Source: an uncultured Collinsella sp. (GTDB lineage Bacteria; Actinomycetota; Coriobacteriia; Coriobacteriales; Coriobacteriaceae). Taken from it: a DNA stretch of 64,000 nt. Positions 13,419 through 22,730 of this stretch are shown piece after piece. Below the pieces are notes generated by a model. That model saw nothing but the letters and a program-made list of their open reading frames with translations. It did not search any database and was not told where the DNA came from. Every line of letters begins with the position of its first letter. Within the stretch, counting starts at the first letter, position 1. The stretch is taken from positions 76,234 to 140,233 of the forward strand of contig UQHR01000001.1 of assembly GCA_900540905.1 (NCBI GenBank), written 5' to 3'. The position numbers were made by a program, and so were the translations under genes.

Positions 13419-16418
13419 ATGAGCGACATCATGAGGCCGATCCCGTTTTCGCAGCTGATGAACTGGATCATCGAGGAGCACAAGACTCAGGGCGCCGTCT
13501 TTGGCGTGCGCAAGATGGTCACGACCAACCAGGAGGGCGCGCTTCCCATTTTTGACGAGCGCATCGAGACTCCGTTTGGCCCGGCCGCCGGTCCCAATAC
13601 GCAGCTGGCCCAGAACATCGTGGCATCCTACGTGGCCGGTTCCCGCTTCTTTGAGCTCAAGACCGTTCAGGTTATGGACGGCGAGGAGCTCTCCAAGTGT
13701 GTGAACAAGCCCTGCATCGTGGCGCAGGACGAGTGCTACAACTGCGAGTGGTCGACCGAGCTCGAGGTTCCGCAGGCCTTTGCCGAGTACGTGAAGGCAT
13801 GGTTTGCCTGCCACCTGATCGCTCGCGAGTACGGCCTGGGCAGCCCGGATGGTTTTGTCTTCAACATGTCCGTGGGTTATGACCTCGAGGGCATCAAGAG
13901 CCCCAAGGTCGATGCGTACATTGAGGGCATGAAGGACGCCAGCGGCTCCGAGGTTTGGAACGAGTGCCGCACGTGGGCGCTCGCTAACCTGGACAAGTTT
14001 GAGAATGTCGATGCCGCGTTTGTCGAGTCCATCCCGGCGCGCGTCTCCAACTCCATTACCGAGTCCACGCTGCATGGCTGCCCGCCGGCGGAGATCGAGC
14101 GCATCGCGACCTATCTGATTACCGAGAAGGGTCTCAACACCTACATCAAGTGCAACCCCACGCTGCTGGGCTATGAGTTTGCTCGCCAGCGCCTCAACGA
14201 GCTGGGCTTCGACTACATCGTCTTCGATGACACGCACTTCCGCGAGGATCTGCAGTGGGTCGACGCTGTGCCCATGTTTGAGCGTCTGATTGCCCTGTGT
14301 GCCGAGCGCGGCCTGGAGTTTGGCGTCAAGCTGACCAACACGTTCCCCGTCGACGTGACGAGGAACGAGCTGCCCTCCACCGAGATGTACATGTCCGGCC
14401 GTTCGCTGTTCTCGCTGACCATCGAGGCCGCCCGTCGCATTACCGAGCAGTTCGATGGCAAGCTGCGCATTAGCTACTCTGGCGGTGCTACGGTCTACAA
14501 CATCCGCGCCCTGTACGATGCCGGCATTTGGCCCGTCACCCTGGCGACCGACGTACTCAAGCCTGGTGGCTACGAGCGCTTTAGCCAGATGGCTGGCGAG
14601 TTTACCGACCTGGATGGCAAGCCGTTCGCGGGCGTCTCTCTCGAGGCCGTGACTGCGATCCAGACCGACTCGCTCACCAACCCGCTCTACAAGAAGCCGC
14701 TGCGCCCGCTGCCCGACCGCAAGGTCGCCGGCAAGAGCCCGCTTTCCGACTGCTTTACCACGCCGTGCCGCACGAGCTGCCCCATCCAGCAGGATATTCC
14801 CGCCTATCTGGCGGCTGTTGACGAGGGCCGCTACGAGGACGCACTCAACATCATCATCGAGCGCAACGCCCTGCCGTTCATCACCGGTACCATCTGCCCG
14901 CATCCCTGCGGCCGTGCCTGCGAGCGTGCGTTCTACGAGCCCGAGGGCGCCCAGATCCGCGCCAGCAAGCTCAAGGCCGCCCGCGAGGCCATGACGGCCG
15001 TGCTGCCCAAGCTGCGCGCCCAGGCCATCGCCAACGACGGCGAGCGCAACGTTGCCGTTATCGGCGGCGGCCCGGCCGGCCTGGCGACGGCGTTCTTCCT
15101 GACGCGTGCCGGCGTGCCCGTCACCATCTTCGAGGCCCGCGATTCGCTCGGCGGCGTGGTCCGTCACGTGATCCCCGAGTTCCGTATCGCCAGTGACGAT
15201 ATCTCTCACGATGCCGAGCTCTGCTTGGCCTTTGGCGCCAAGGTACAGCTCAATGCTCGCGTGGATTCCATTGAAGAGCTCAAGGCCCAGGGCTTTACCA
15301 ACGTGGTCGTGGCCACCGGTGCCTGGATGCCCGGCTCTGCGGGCTTGGGCGAGGGTGCCGAGCTCGACGTGCTGGAGTTCCTCGAGGCCGCCAAGAAGGG
15401 CGAGAAGCTCGAGCTGGGCGAGGATGTCGTAGTCATTGGCGCCGGTAACACCGCTATGGATGCGGCTCGCGTGGCCAAGCGCCTGGCTGGTGTGAAGAAC
15501 GTGCGTCTGGTGTATCGTCGCACCAAGAAGCAGATGCCCGCCGACGAGGAAGAGCTTGATCTTGCTCTTGCCGACGGCGTTGAGTTCTGCGAGCTGCTGG
15601 CGCCCAAGGCACTCAACGGCGCCGTGCTGACCTGCGACGTTATGGGGCTTGGCGAGCCGGATGCAAGCGGCCGCCGCAGCCCCGTCGCCACGGGCGAGAC
15701 CGTCGAGCTTCCCGCCACCACGGTGATCTGCGCCGTGGGCGAGGGCATCGATGCCAGCCTGTACGACGCCGCGGGCGTCGAGCACGACCGTCGCGGCCGC
15801 CTTGCCGCCACCTCCACCGGCGTCGAGGGCGTTTGGGCTGCCGGTGACTGCCGTCGCGGTCCGGCCACCGTGGTCGAGGCTATCGCCGACGCCGCCGAGG
15901 TCGCCCGCGCCATCGCCGGCGTGGACTTTAACAAGTACGCCGACTGCAACGAGCAGGCCGGCCGCGAGGACACCTGCTACGAGCGCAAGGGGTCGCTGTG
16001 CCGCGACAAGCGCAACTGCACCAAGACCCGCTGCCTGGGCTGCGGCTCGGTGTGCGAGGTCTGCTGCGATGTGTGCCCCAACCGCGCCAACGTGGCAATT
16101 AAGGTGCCGGGCCTGGCCAAGCATCAGGTCGTCCATGTCGACGGCATGTGCAACGAATGCGGTAACTGCGCCGTGTTCTGCCCCTACCAGGAGGGTCGTC
16201 CCTACAAGGACAAGCTCACCCTGTTCTGGAGCGAGCAGGACATGGAGAACTCCGAGAACGAGGGCTTCCTGGCCGTGGACGAGGACCACTTTAAGGTTCG
16301 CGTCGCCGGCACGGTCCGCACCGTCTCGGTCGATGCCGTCAACACCGGTCTTCCCGAGGCCGTCCGCCTGACCATCAGGGCCGTGCGCGACAACTATTCG
16401 TACCTTCTTAAGAAATAG
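13419..16418 (+). CDS. ygfK: YgfK-type putative selenate reductase / flavin-Fe-S electron-transfer subunit
   Basis: This 999-residue flavo-iron-sulfur protein is close to the length of E. coli YgfK. The N-terminal 430 residues look like a dihydroorotate-dehydrogenase-type barrel. A Cys cluster (CFTTPCRTSCP, about 444) introduces a GltD-like module with an FAD motif (VAVIGGGPAGLATAFF, about 545) and an NAD(P) motif (VVVIGAGNTAMDAARVA, about 670). Two C-terminal ferredoxin-like clusters follow (CLGCGSVCEVCCDVCP and CNECGNCAVFCP, about 871-924). The start is ATG 13419 after GAGAGGAGC. The selenate reductase name is historical; here it probably passes electrons between NAD(P)H, ferredoxin and XdhD. 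The ferredoxin gene follows after 11 bp. Confidence 0.9.
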   Translation: MSDIMRPIPFSQLMNWIIEEHKTQGAVFGVRKMVTTNQEGALPIFDERIETPFGPAAGPNTQLAQNIVASYVAGSRFFELKTVQVMDGEELSKCVNKPCIVAQDECYNCEWSTELEVPQAFAEYVKAWFACHLIAREYGLGSPDGFVFNMSVGYDLEGIKSPKVDAYIEGMKDASGSEVWNECRTWALANLDKFENVDAAFVESIPARVSNSITESTLHGCPPAEIERIATYLITEKGLNTYIKCNPTLLGYEFARQRLNELGFDYIVFDDTHFREDLQWVDAVPMFERLIALCAERGLEFGVKLTNTFPVDVTRNELPSTEMYMSGRSLFSLTIEAARRITEQFDGKLRISYSGGATVYNIRALYDAGIWPVTLATDVLKPGGYERFSQMAGEFTDLDGKPFAGVSLEAVTAIQTDSLTNPLYKKPLRPLPDRKVAGKSPLSDCFTTPCRTSCPIQQDIPAYLAAVDEGRYEDALNIIIERNALPFITGTICPHPCGRACERAFYEPEGAQIRASKLKAAREAMTAVLPKLRAQAIANDGERNVAVIGGGPAGLATAFFLTRAGVPVTIFEARDSLGGVVRHVIPEFRIASDDISHDAELCLAFGAKVQLNARVDSIEELKAQGFTNVVVATGAWMPGSAGLGEGAELDVLEFLEAAKKGEKLELGEDVVVIGAGNTAMDAARVAKRLAGVKNVRLVYRRTKKQMPADEEELDLALADGVEFCELLAPKALNGAVLTCDVMGLGEPDASGRRSPVATGETVELPATTVICAVGEGIDASLYDAAGVEHDRRGRLAATSTGVEGVWAAGDCRRGPATVVEAIADAAEVARAIAGVDFNKYADCNEQAGREDTCYERKGSLCRDKRNCTKTRCLGCGSVCEVCCDVCPNRANVAIKVPGLAKHQVVHVDGMCNECGNCAVFCPYQEGRPYKDKLTLFWSEQDMENSENEGFLAVDEDHFKVRVAGTVRTVSVDAVNTGLPEAVRLTIRAVRDNYSYLLKK

Positions 16419-16429
16419 GCGAGTCTCTT

Positions 16430-16909
16430 ATGGCCAAATCCATTCAACATAACGTGGCCTACGTTGCCTGCGGAAGTGGTTGCGCTTCCGCAGGCGGCGA
16501 CGCCCGCTGCAGCGAAGGCTGCATTGGCTGTGGCGCCTGCGTCACGGCCTGCCCCTACGGCGCCATTGCGCTGGTCGATGGCATCGCCCGCGTGGATCGC
16601 TCCAAGTGCACGGGCTGTGGCCTGTGCGGCATGGCGTGCCCGCAGCGCGTGATTGCCTTCGTTCCCGGCTACCAGAACATTCTGGTGCGCTGCAACAACA
16701 CCGATAAGGGCGCCATCGCTCGCAAGATCTGCGACACGAGCTGCATCGGTTGCGGCATGTGCGCTAAAAAGTGCCCTGCCGGCGCTATCCGCATCGAGGA
16801 CAACTGCGCCCATATCGACGGCGTGGACTGCCTGTCGTGCGGCATGTGCGCCGTCGTCTGCCCGCATGGCGCCATCCACGACCGCACCGGCATCGCCGCC
16901 GGCGTGTAG
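16430..16909 (+). CDS. polyferredoxin, RnfB-like, four 4Fe-4S motifs
   Basis: This 159-residue protein has four CxxCxxCxxxCP motifs (CIGCGACVTACP, CTGCGLCGMACP, CIGCGMCAKKCP, CLSCGMCAVVCP), enough for four [4Fe-4S] clusters. The N-terminal Cys run (CGSGCAS ... CSEGC) is reminiscent of RnfB. It lies 11 bp after ygfK and 12 bp before xdhD, so it is almost certainly their soluble electron carrier. It occupies the place where other clusters encode a FAD-binding subunit. Confidence 0.88.
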   Translation: MAKSIQHNVAYVACGSGCASAGGDARCSEGCIGCGACVTACPYGAIALVDGIARVDRSKCTGCGLCGMACPQRVIAFVPGYQNILVRCNNTDKGAIARKICDTSCIGCGMCAKKCPAGAIRIEDNCAHIDGVDCLSCGMCAVVCPHGAIHDRTGIAAGV

Positions 16910-16921
16910 AAGGGAATCACC

Positions 16922-19699
16922 ATGGCACAGGAATTCACTTTTACCGTTAACGGCGTCGAGCGCACGACGACGGAGAATAAACCGCTGCTGCGCTACCTGC
17001 GCGACGACCTGCATATCCATTCCGCCAAGGATGGCTGCTCCGAAGGCGCTTGCGGCACCTGCACCATCCATGTGGACGGTGCGGCCGTCAAGGCGTGCGT
17101 ACTGACCACCGCTCTTGCCGCCGGTCGCAACATCGTGACCGTCGAGGGCCTGCCCGAGAACGTGCGCGAGGCCTTTGTGTACGCCTTTGGCGCCGTAGGC
17201 GCCGTGCAGTGCGGTTTTTGCATCCCCGGCATGGTCATGGCGGGCGCGGCACTCATCGCCGAGGACCCCGAGCCCACCGAGGAGCAGATCAAGTACGCCA
17301 TCCGCGGCAATGTCTGCCGCTGCACCGGCTACAAGAAGATCATCGAGGGCATTTCGCTGGCAGCTGCGGTGCTCCGCGGCGAAAAGCAGATCGACGAGGA
17401 CTTGGAGCGCGGCGACGACTACGGCGTGGGCAAGCGCGCCTTCCGTATCGACGTGCGCAAGAAGGTGCTCGGCGAGGGCAAGTATCCCGACGACATCGAC
17501 GAGCTCGATCAGCCGGGCCTGACCTACGCTAGCGCCGTGCGTTCCAAGTATCCGCGCGCCCGCGTGCTCTCCATCGACACCTCCAAGGCCGAGGCCCTGC
17601 CCGGCGTGGTGGGCATCCTGCGCGCCGAGGACGTGCCGGTCAACCAGGTCGGCCACCTTATCCAGGACTGGGACGTCATGATCGCCCAGGGCGATATCAC
17701 CCGCTGCGTGGGCGATGCCATCGTGCTGGTGGTTGCCGAGGACGAGGCAACGCTTGAAAAGGCCAAGAAGCTCGTAAAGATTGATTACGAGCCGCTGGAG
17801 CCCGTGCGCAACATTGTCGAGGCTAGGGCCGAGGGCGCCCCGCGTCTGCACGACAGCTTCTTTGCCTTTGGTAATACCGTGGAGCTCAAGGACAACGTGT
17901 GCCAGAGCCGTCACGTGACGCGCGGTGACGCCGCCAAGGCGCTGGCCGAGAGCGCGTTTACCGTGACGCAGCGCTTTACCACGCCTTTTACCGAGCATGC
18001 CTTCTTGGAGCCCGAGTGCGCCGTGGCCTTCCCGTACAAGAACGGCGTCAAGGTGCAGTCGACCGATCAGGGCGCTTACGACACGCGCAAAGAGTGCGCC
18101 CATATGTTTGGCTGGGATAACGAGCCCGAGCGTGTGGTCGTCGAGACCATGCTCGTGGGTGGCGGCTTTGGCGGCAAGGAGGACGTGTCCATCCAACACC
18201 TGGCCGCGCTCGCCGCATATAAGTTCCAGCGTCCTGTGAAGTGCAAGCTCACGCGCGCTGAGTCGCTTGCGTTCCATCCCAAGCGCCATGCCATGGACGG
18301 TACCTTTACGCTGGGTTGCGACGCCGACGGCAACTTTACCGGCCTGGACTGCGAGATCAACTTTGATACCGGCGCCTACGCGTCGCTGTGCGGCCCGGTG
18401 CTCGAGCGCGCCTGCACGCATGCCGTCGGCCCCTACAAGTACCAGAACACCGACATTCGCGGCTTTGGCTACTACACCAACAACCCGCCCGCCGGTGCGT
18501 ACCGAGGCTTTGGCGTTTGCCAGTCCGAGTTTGCGCTCGAGAGCCTGATCGACCTGCTGGCAGAGAAGGTCGGCCTGGATCCGTGGGAGATCCGCTACCG
18601 TAATGCCATCGAGCCGGGCGAGGTTTTGCCCAACGGCCAGATTGCCGACTGCTCCACGGCACTTAAGGAGACGCTGCTCGAGGTCAAGGATGCCTACTAC
18701 GCGCATCCCGGACACGCCGGCATTGCCTGCGCCATGAAGAACGCCGGCGTGGGCGTGGGCCTGCCCGATGCCGGCCGCTGCAAGATCCGCGTCGAGAACG
18801 GCGTGGCCGTGGTCTATGCCGCTACGTCCGACATCGGCCAGGGCTGCAACACCGTCTTTTTGCAGGACGTTGCCGAGGCATGCGGCCTGCCGCTTCGCTG
18901 CATCGCCAACGGCGAGTGCTCCACCGAGAACGCTCCCGACTCCGGCACTACGTCTGGCTCGCGTCAGACGGTCGTGACCGGCGAGGCCGTGCGCGGTGCC
19001 GCCTTCCTGCTGCGCGATGCCATGCTTGGCATCGAGGCCGGAAAGCCTGCACCCGATACCCCCGTGAGCGCGCATGGCGACGGCGTCAAGATCGAGTACG
19101 ACGACGGTCGCGCCTATCAGCTGCGCACGCAGGAGCTCGTCGCCGGCCAGGGCATGCATCCTCAGGATCCCGCGGCCGCCATCAAGGCGCTCGAGGGATG
19201 CGAGTTTGGCTATGTGTACCTGGAGCCGACCGACAAACTGGGCGCCGACGTTCCCAATCCCAAGAGCCACATCTGCTACGGCTTTGCCACGCATGTGGTC
19301 ATTTTGGACGATGACGGCCGCGTGAGCGAGGTCTATGCCGCGCACGATTCCGGCAAGGTGGTCAATCCCATCTCCATCCAGGGTCAGATCGAAGGCGGCG
19401 TGCTCATGGGTATGGGTTATGCACTGACCGAGGACTGGCCGCTCAAGGACTGCGTACCCCAGGCAAGGTACGGTACGCTCGGGCTGTTCCGTGCGCCCGA
19501 GATTCCGGATATCCACTCCATCTACGTGGAGAAGGACGAGCTGCTGCCCGTGGCATATGGCGGCAAGGGCATCGGCGAGATCGCGACGATCCCCACGGCG
19601 CCCGCCGTACAGAACGCTTACCGCGCGTTTGACGGCAAGCTGCGTCCCGATCTGCCCATGGTGGATACGCCCTACAGCCGCGTTCGCAACCGCGGGTAG
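16922..19699 (+). CDS. xdhD: molybdopterin-dependent xanthine dehydrogenase-type hydroxylase (XdhD)
   Basis: This 925-residue protein fuses two modules. Residues 1-160 are the 2x[2Fe-2S] domain (CSEGACGTC ... C near 39-60; CGFC and CRC near 97-135). Residues about 180-925 are the Mo-cofactor domain with GGGFGGKED (about 413), DIGQGCNT (about 638) and GIGEIATIP (about 883), where the Glu is the expected catalytic base. Members hydroxylate purines and, in selenium-dependent forms, carry labile selenium. No FAD domain is fused or encoded nearby. The ATG follows AGAAGGGAATCACC. Substrate is probably xanthine, hypoxanthine or urate. Confidence 0.9.
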   Translation: MAQEFTFTVNGVERTTTENKPLLRYLRDDLHIHSAKDGCSEGACGTCTIHVDGAAVKACVLTTALAAGRNIVTVEGLPENVREAFVYAFGAVGAVQCGFCIPGMVMAGAALIAEDPEPTEEQIKYAIRGNVCRCTGYKKIIEGISLAAAVLRGEKQIDEDLERGDDYGVGKRAFRIDVRKKVLGEGKYPDDIDELDQPGLTYASAVRSKYPRARVLSIDTSKAEALPGVVGILRAEDVPVNQVGHLIQDWDVMIAQGDITRCVGDAIVLVVAEDEATLEKAKKLVKIDYEPLEPVRNIVEARAEGAPRLHDSFFAFGNTVELKDNVCQSRHVTRGDAAKALAESAFTVTQRFTTPFTEHAFLEPECAVAFPYKNGVKVQSTDQGAYDTRKECAHMFGWDNEPERVVVETMLVGGGFGGKEDVSIQHLAALAAYKFQRPVKCKLTRAESLAFHPKRHAMDGTFTLGCDADGNFTGLDCEINFDTGAYASLCGPVLERACTHAVGPYKYQNTDIRGFGYYTNNPPAGAYRGFGVCQSEFALESLIDLLAEKVGLDPWEIRYRNAIEPGEVLPNGQIADCSTALKETLLEVKDAYYAHPGHAGIACAMKNAGVGVGLPDAGRCKIRVENGVAVVYAATSDIGQGCNTVFLQDVAEACGLPLRCIANGECSTENAPDSGTTSGSRQTVVTGEAVRGAAFLLRDAMLGIEAGKPAPDTPVSAHGDGVKIEYDDGRAYQLRTQELVAGQGMHPQDPAAAIKALEGCEFGYVYLEPTDKLGADVPNPKSHICYGFATHVVILDDDGRVSEVYAAHDSGKVVNPISIQGQIEGGVLMGMGYALTEDWPLKDCVPQARYGTLGLFRAPEIPDIHSIYVEKDELLPVAYGGKGIGEIATIPTAPAVQNAYRAFDGKLRPDLPMVDTPYSRVRNRG

Positions 19700-19768
19700 G
19701 GTAGGGCGCGGGCGGCCATTGCTGACTAGCTGTTCGCGCTCAACATCAACTGCATATGCTGCACCTTT

Positions 19769-19801
19769 GGCCCCAGCTCCATCGCGAGCCGGGGCCTTTT
19801 G
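19769..19801 (+). terminator. terminator after xdhD
   Basis: GGCCCC (19769-19774) pairs with GGGGCC (19791-19796), and GCTC with GAGC inside; TTTTG follows. It ends the ssnA-ygfK-ferredoxin-xdhD transcript. Confidence 0.88.
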
Positions 19802-19920
19802 TTTGGAGTGGAAACTGCGTCCCCGATTTGGCGCTCAGAACGGGACACGCTTTCCGGATGGCATGTTTGGCGGAAACTACGGCCCAGTTTTTGGCTCCAG
19901 AACGGGATACATTTTCCGGA
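19801..19920. repeat. two diverged copies of a 57-bp repeat
   Basis: Copy 1 (19801-19858) and copy 2 (19865-19920) share GTTTGG..GGAAACT, then CAGAACGGGA and TTTCCGGA at the end. GGAAA at the start and TTTCC at the end of each copy are complementary. No coding potential was recognised. The direct repeat lies immediately upstream of the DUF234 ATPase promoter. Confidence 0.7.
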
Positions 19921-19971
19921 ACGGTCCACGTGCGGCGGTGTGTCGCCCCTTTTCGTGCGCCGCTTGTCGAA

Positions 19972-20027
19972 TTACGTTATAGCTAGCTATATTATAGGAA
20001 GGTATAATATAGCTAGCTATAACGTAA
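19972..20027. promoter_or_regulatory. perfect 25-bp palindrome at the DUF234 ATPase promoter
   Basis: Arms 19972-19996 and 20003-20027 are perfectly complementary, separated by GGAAGG. Each arm contains TATAGCTAGCTATA, itself a 14-bp palindrome. A plausible -35 TTGTCG (19964-19969) and -10 TATATT (19988-19993, 18-bp spacing) overlap the left arm, and a TATAAT occurs at 20003-20008. It sits 15 bp before the ATPase start codon and is very AT-rich for this genome. It could be an autoregulatory operator, a recombination target or a strong hairpin in the mRNA leader. Confidence 0.85.
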
Positions 20028-20042
20028 AGGAAGGATGGCCCT

Positions 20043-21422
20043 ATGTTTATCGGAAGAACAGCGGAAATGTCCGAGCTCAATCGACTGTATGGCACGGGCT
20101 CCTTTGAAATGCCTGTGATTTACGGCCGCCGTCGTGTGGGTAAAACGCGCCTTATCACAGAGTTCATCCAAGGCAAGAAAGCTATTTACTTTCAAGCTCG
20201 TCGTACCAATGCGGAGGCAAACCTGCACGGCTTTAGCCAGGCGATACTTGCAGGCTCGGTTGGTGCTGCAGGCGTGTCGTTTCGTAGTTTTGACGAGGCG
20301 TTCGATGCATTGGCCACCATGGCTCGCACGGAACGTTTGGTTGTCGTGATCGACGAGTATCCCTATCTCGCCCAATCGAATCCCGAAATCAGCTCGTTGC
20401 TGCAAGACAAGATCGATCACCTGTACAAAGAGACCAAGCTCATGCTTATCCTGTGCGGGTCGTCGCTTTCGTTTATGGAAGAGCAGGTGCTGGGCTACGA
20501 GAGTCCGCTATACGGTAGGCGTACGGCCCAGTTTAAGATCATGCCGCTCGATTTTACGACGACCCTCGGCCTGTGGCAGGGCATGAGTCGCGAAGACGCT
20601 GCGGTTTGCTATGGCATGACGGGCGGCATTCCTGCATATATCGAGAAAGTCGATCCTGCCGCGCCGCTCAAGGACAACATCAAACGTCTTTTTCTTACTC
20701 CTACGGGCTATCTCTTTGAGGAGCCGAGTAACCTGCTATTGCAAGAGTGCCGCAATCCCGAGCAATATGATGCGATCGTGCAAGCAATTGCTCAGGGGCG
20801 CTCGAAGATCTCGGAGATTGCGAGCTCTACGGGAATCCCTGCGAGCAACGTAAAGAGCTATGTGGATAAGCTGGCGTCGCTTGGGATTGTCGAGCGCGAG
20901 CTGCCCCTAAACGAGACGAGCAATAAGCGAGCCGTGTATCTGCTGAGCGACCAGATGTTTAGGTTCTGGTACAAGTTTGTGCCGCAGAACATTGGGCTGA
21001 TTCAAAACGATATGGCCGAGATGGCGTATAAGCGCATTGAGCCGCACGTATCGGATTACATGGGTACGGTCTTTGAGCTTATATGCAGACAATACGTGTA
21101 CGAACTCGCGCGCGCGGACCAGCTCGATGTGGTTCCAGCGAGCGTCGGGCGTTGGTGGGGGACGGATAATCGCACGCATATGCAGGAAGAAATCGACTTG
21201 ATTGTTGACGATGGCGAGGGCGCTGCGCTGTTTGCGGAGTGCAAATGGCGCAATGAACCGGCGGGCGAAGACGTGCTGCAAAAGCTCGTGCATCGAAGCG
21301 AGCTCTTTAGACGGCAACGAAAAAGCTATGCACTTTTCTCAAAAAGCGGCTTTACGCAGGGATGTCGGGATGCTGCGGAGAGTAGGGGAGACGTCAAGCT
21401 GATCTCGTTTGCCGAGATGTGA
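20043..21422 (+). CDS. AAA ATPase with DUF234 domain
   Basis: This 459-residue protein is of the archaeal-ATPase/DUF234 family. Walker A is YGRRRVGKT (residues 28-36), Walker B is VVVIDEYPYL (about 98-107), and a winged-helix segment follows (SKISEIASSTGIPASNVKSY). The C-terminal DUF234 region contains EIDLIVDDGEG ... FAECKW (about 382-402), the E/D-ExK pattern of PD-(D/E)xK nuclease folds. The family's function is unknown; members occur as scattered accessory genes. AAAGGAAGG precedes the ATG. Lower use of the GC-rich preferred codons than in the purine genes fits acquisition by transfer. Confidence 0.87.
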   Translation: MFIGRTAEMSELNRLYGTGSFEMPVIYGRRRVGKTRLITEFIQGKKAIYFQARRTNAEANLHGFSQAILAGSVGAAGVSFRSFDEAFDALATMARTERLVVVIDEYPYLAQSNPEISSLLQDKIDHLYKETKLMLILCGSSLSFMEEQVLGYESPLYGRRTAQFKIMPLDFTTTLGLWQGMSREDAAVCYGMTGGIPAYIEKVDPAAPLKDNIKRLFLTPTGYLFEEPSNLLLQECRNPEQYDAIVQAIAQGRSKISEIASSTGIPASNVKSYVDKLASLGIVERELPLNETSNKRAVYLLSDQMFRFWYKFVPQNIGLIQNDMAEMAYKRIEPHVSDYMGTVFELICRQYVYELARADQLDVVPASVGRWWGTDNRTHMQEEIDLIVDDGEGAALFAECKWRNEPAGEDVLQKLVHRSELFRRQRKSYALFSKSGFTQGCRDAAESRGDVKLISFAEM

Positions 21423-21519
21423 GGGGCCACCCTGTGTTTGTGTCCGCACGGGCAGCTACGCTTACTGTGATGTGACCGTTCGAGGAACGAGCGACAAGCA
21501 AAGGAGAAAGGCCCTAACC

Positions 21520-22146
21520 GTGTCAGCTGAAAAGACGCCGGGTATCTCGGCTATCGATACGACGAACTTTGCGCGCCAGATTGTGCTGGACTTTGAGTTT
21601 GCGCCGGTGCCAAAACAGCGCCAGCGACGTGGGCTGCGCAACGAGATTATCGAGGTCGGCGCCGTCAAGCTCGATTACCACGGCAACGTTATGGGCGAGT
21701 TCTCGCAGTTTGTGCAGACGGAATTTACCGAAGGCGTTGCGTTTCCCGTCCGCGAGCTCACAGGGATATCGGCCGTGGACACCGCGATGGCCGACCCGCT
21801 CTACATGGTGATCAAAAGGCTCAGCGATTGGATCGGTCGCTACTCCGCTCAGATAGTTTGCTGGAGCGGGACGGATCGTCGACAGCTTTTGACCGAGTGC
21901 CAGGCAAAGCATATCGACCTTGCCGCATTTCCTACGGACTGGGCCGATCTGCAGGCGTTTTACACCTCGATCATGGACGTGGGCAGCCACGGGCGTGTCT
22001 CTTTGAGTGACGCGGCGACGTGGTTTGGCATCGAGTTTGACGAGTCGACGGGCCACGCCCACAGCGCCCTTGCCGATGCGTGCGTGACTGCCAAGTTGCT
22101 CAAGCAGGTGATGGACGGGGACTACCGTGTGAGTCCGCGCACCTAG
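21520..22146 (+). CDS. DEDDh-type 3'-5' exonuclease
   Basis: This 208-residue protein has the DnaQ-like exonuclease motifs: DFEF (D24, E26) for Exo I and HSALADA near residue 180 for Exo III. EIIEVGAVKLDYHGNVMGEFS and TELTGISAVDT-like segments (here RELTGISAVDT) are also typical. The GTG start at 21520 was chosen because AAAGG lies 8 bp before it; no good ATG is available in frame. The protein could act in DNA or RNA turnover. In the same frame after its TAG, an open segment of 34 codons runs to a TAG at 22252. Confidence 0.75.
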   Translation: MSAEKTPGISAIDTTNFARQIVLDFEFAPVPKQRQRRGLRNEIIEVGAVKLDYHGNVMGEFSQFVQTEFTEGVAFPVRELTGISAVDTAMADPLYMVIKRLSDWIGRYSAQIVCWSGTDRRQLLTECQAKHIDLAAFPTDWADLQAFYTSIMDVGSHGRVSLSDAATWFGIEFDESTGHAHSALADACVTAKLLKQVMDGDYRVSPRT

Positions 22147-22299
22147 GAGATCCGCCAACGATGGGGGATAGGCGAGCGAGTCCAGACGCGCTTCTCCAGC
22201 AAGTGTCCTGAGCTGGGCGACCTGCTGCTGAGGCTGAAGGCGGAGGGGAGGTAGGCCTTTTGAGAACGCCATTCGGTTTCGCGTGGCGGGTGCGTTCGT

Positions 22300-22593
22300 C
22301 TACACCCTCGCAATCCCACGCGCGGCACTCAGCAGCTCGTACTCCCTCTGGCTCCACTGGTACAGCTCGGTCGCGCGTACGGCGTCGCGGCACAGGTCTA
22401 GAAACACCTCGGCGCCCTCGCAGAAGCACTCGCGGGCAAAGGCGCCGGATCCGTCCGCAACGCACGCGCCGTCGGCAAAGAGCTTCCAGCTGGACGGCTC
22501 GCGCGAGCCGTCTCCGAGCAGCTTGATCTGCAGAACATATGGGCCGCCAGCGGCACATGGCCCTTCTTCCAACGCCTGCACCGTAAAGCGCAT
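22300..22593 (-). CDS. hypothetical protein (97 aa), possibly leaderless
   Basis: The ORF encodes an acidic 97-residue protein with no recognised domain; the middle (QIKLLGDGSREPSSWKLFAD) looks like a beta-rich small fold. There is no Shine-Dalgarno sequence. A TATACT box lies 14 nt before the ATG on the minus strand, which would give a leader of only about 7 nt. Upstream are two copies of CTTTTCCG about 30 bp apart. The coding call rests mainly on composition and on the lack of a better ORF. Confidence 0.45.
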   Translation of the reverse strand: MRFTVQALEEGPCAAGGPYVLQIKLLGDGSREPSSWKLFADGACVADGSGAFARECFCEGAEVFLDLCRDAVRATELYQWSQREYELLSAARGIARV

Positions 22594-22730
22594 CTGGAGG
22601 GACAGAGTATAAAATCCGGAAAAGAGTCGAAATAGGCACCTTAAAACTTCGGAAAAGTGTAGCTGGATGACAAAACAGCACTTAGAAGCCGGTGCTGGAT
22701 GCGGGATCCTGCGGCCGCCTTCAGCCCTCG

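Noticed and set aside
13251..19516. Very long minus-strand ORFs (about 1012 and 1040 codons) opposite ygfK and xdhD
   Set aside because: These arise from GC-rich third positions in the real plus-strand genes, which carry clear FAD, Fe-S and molybdopterin motifs; the reverse translations show none.
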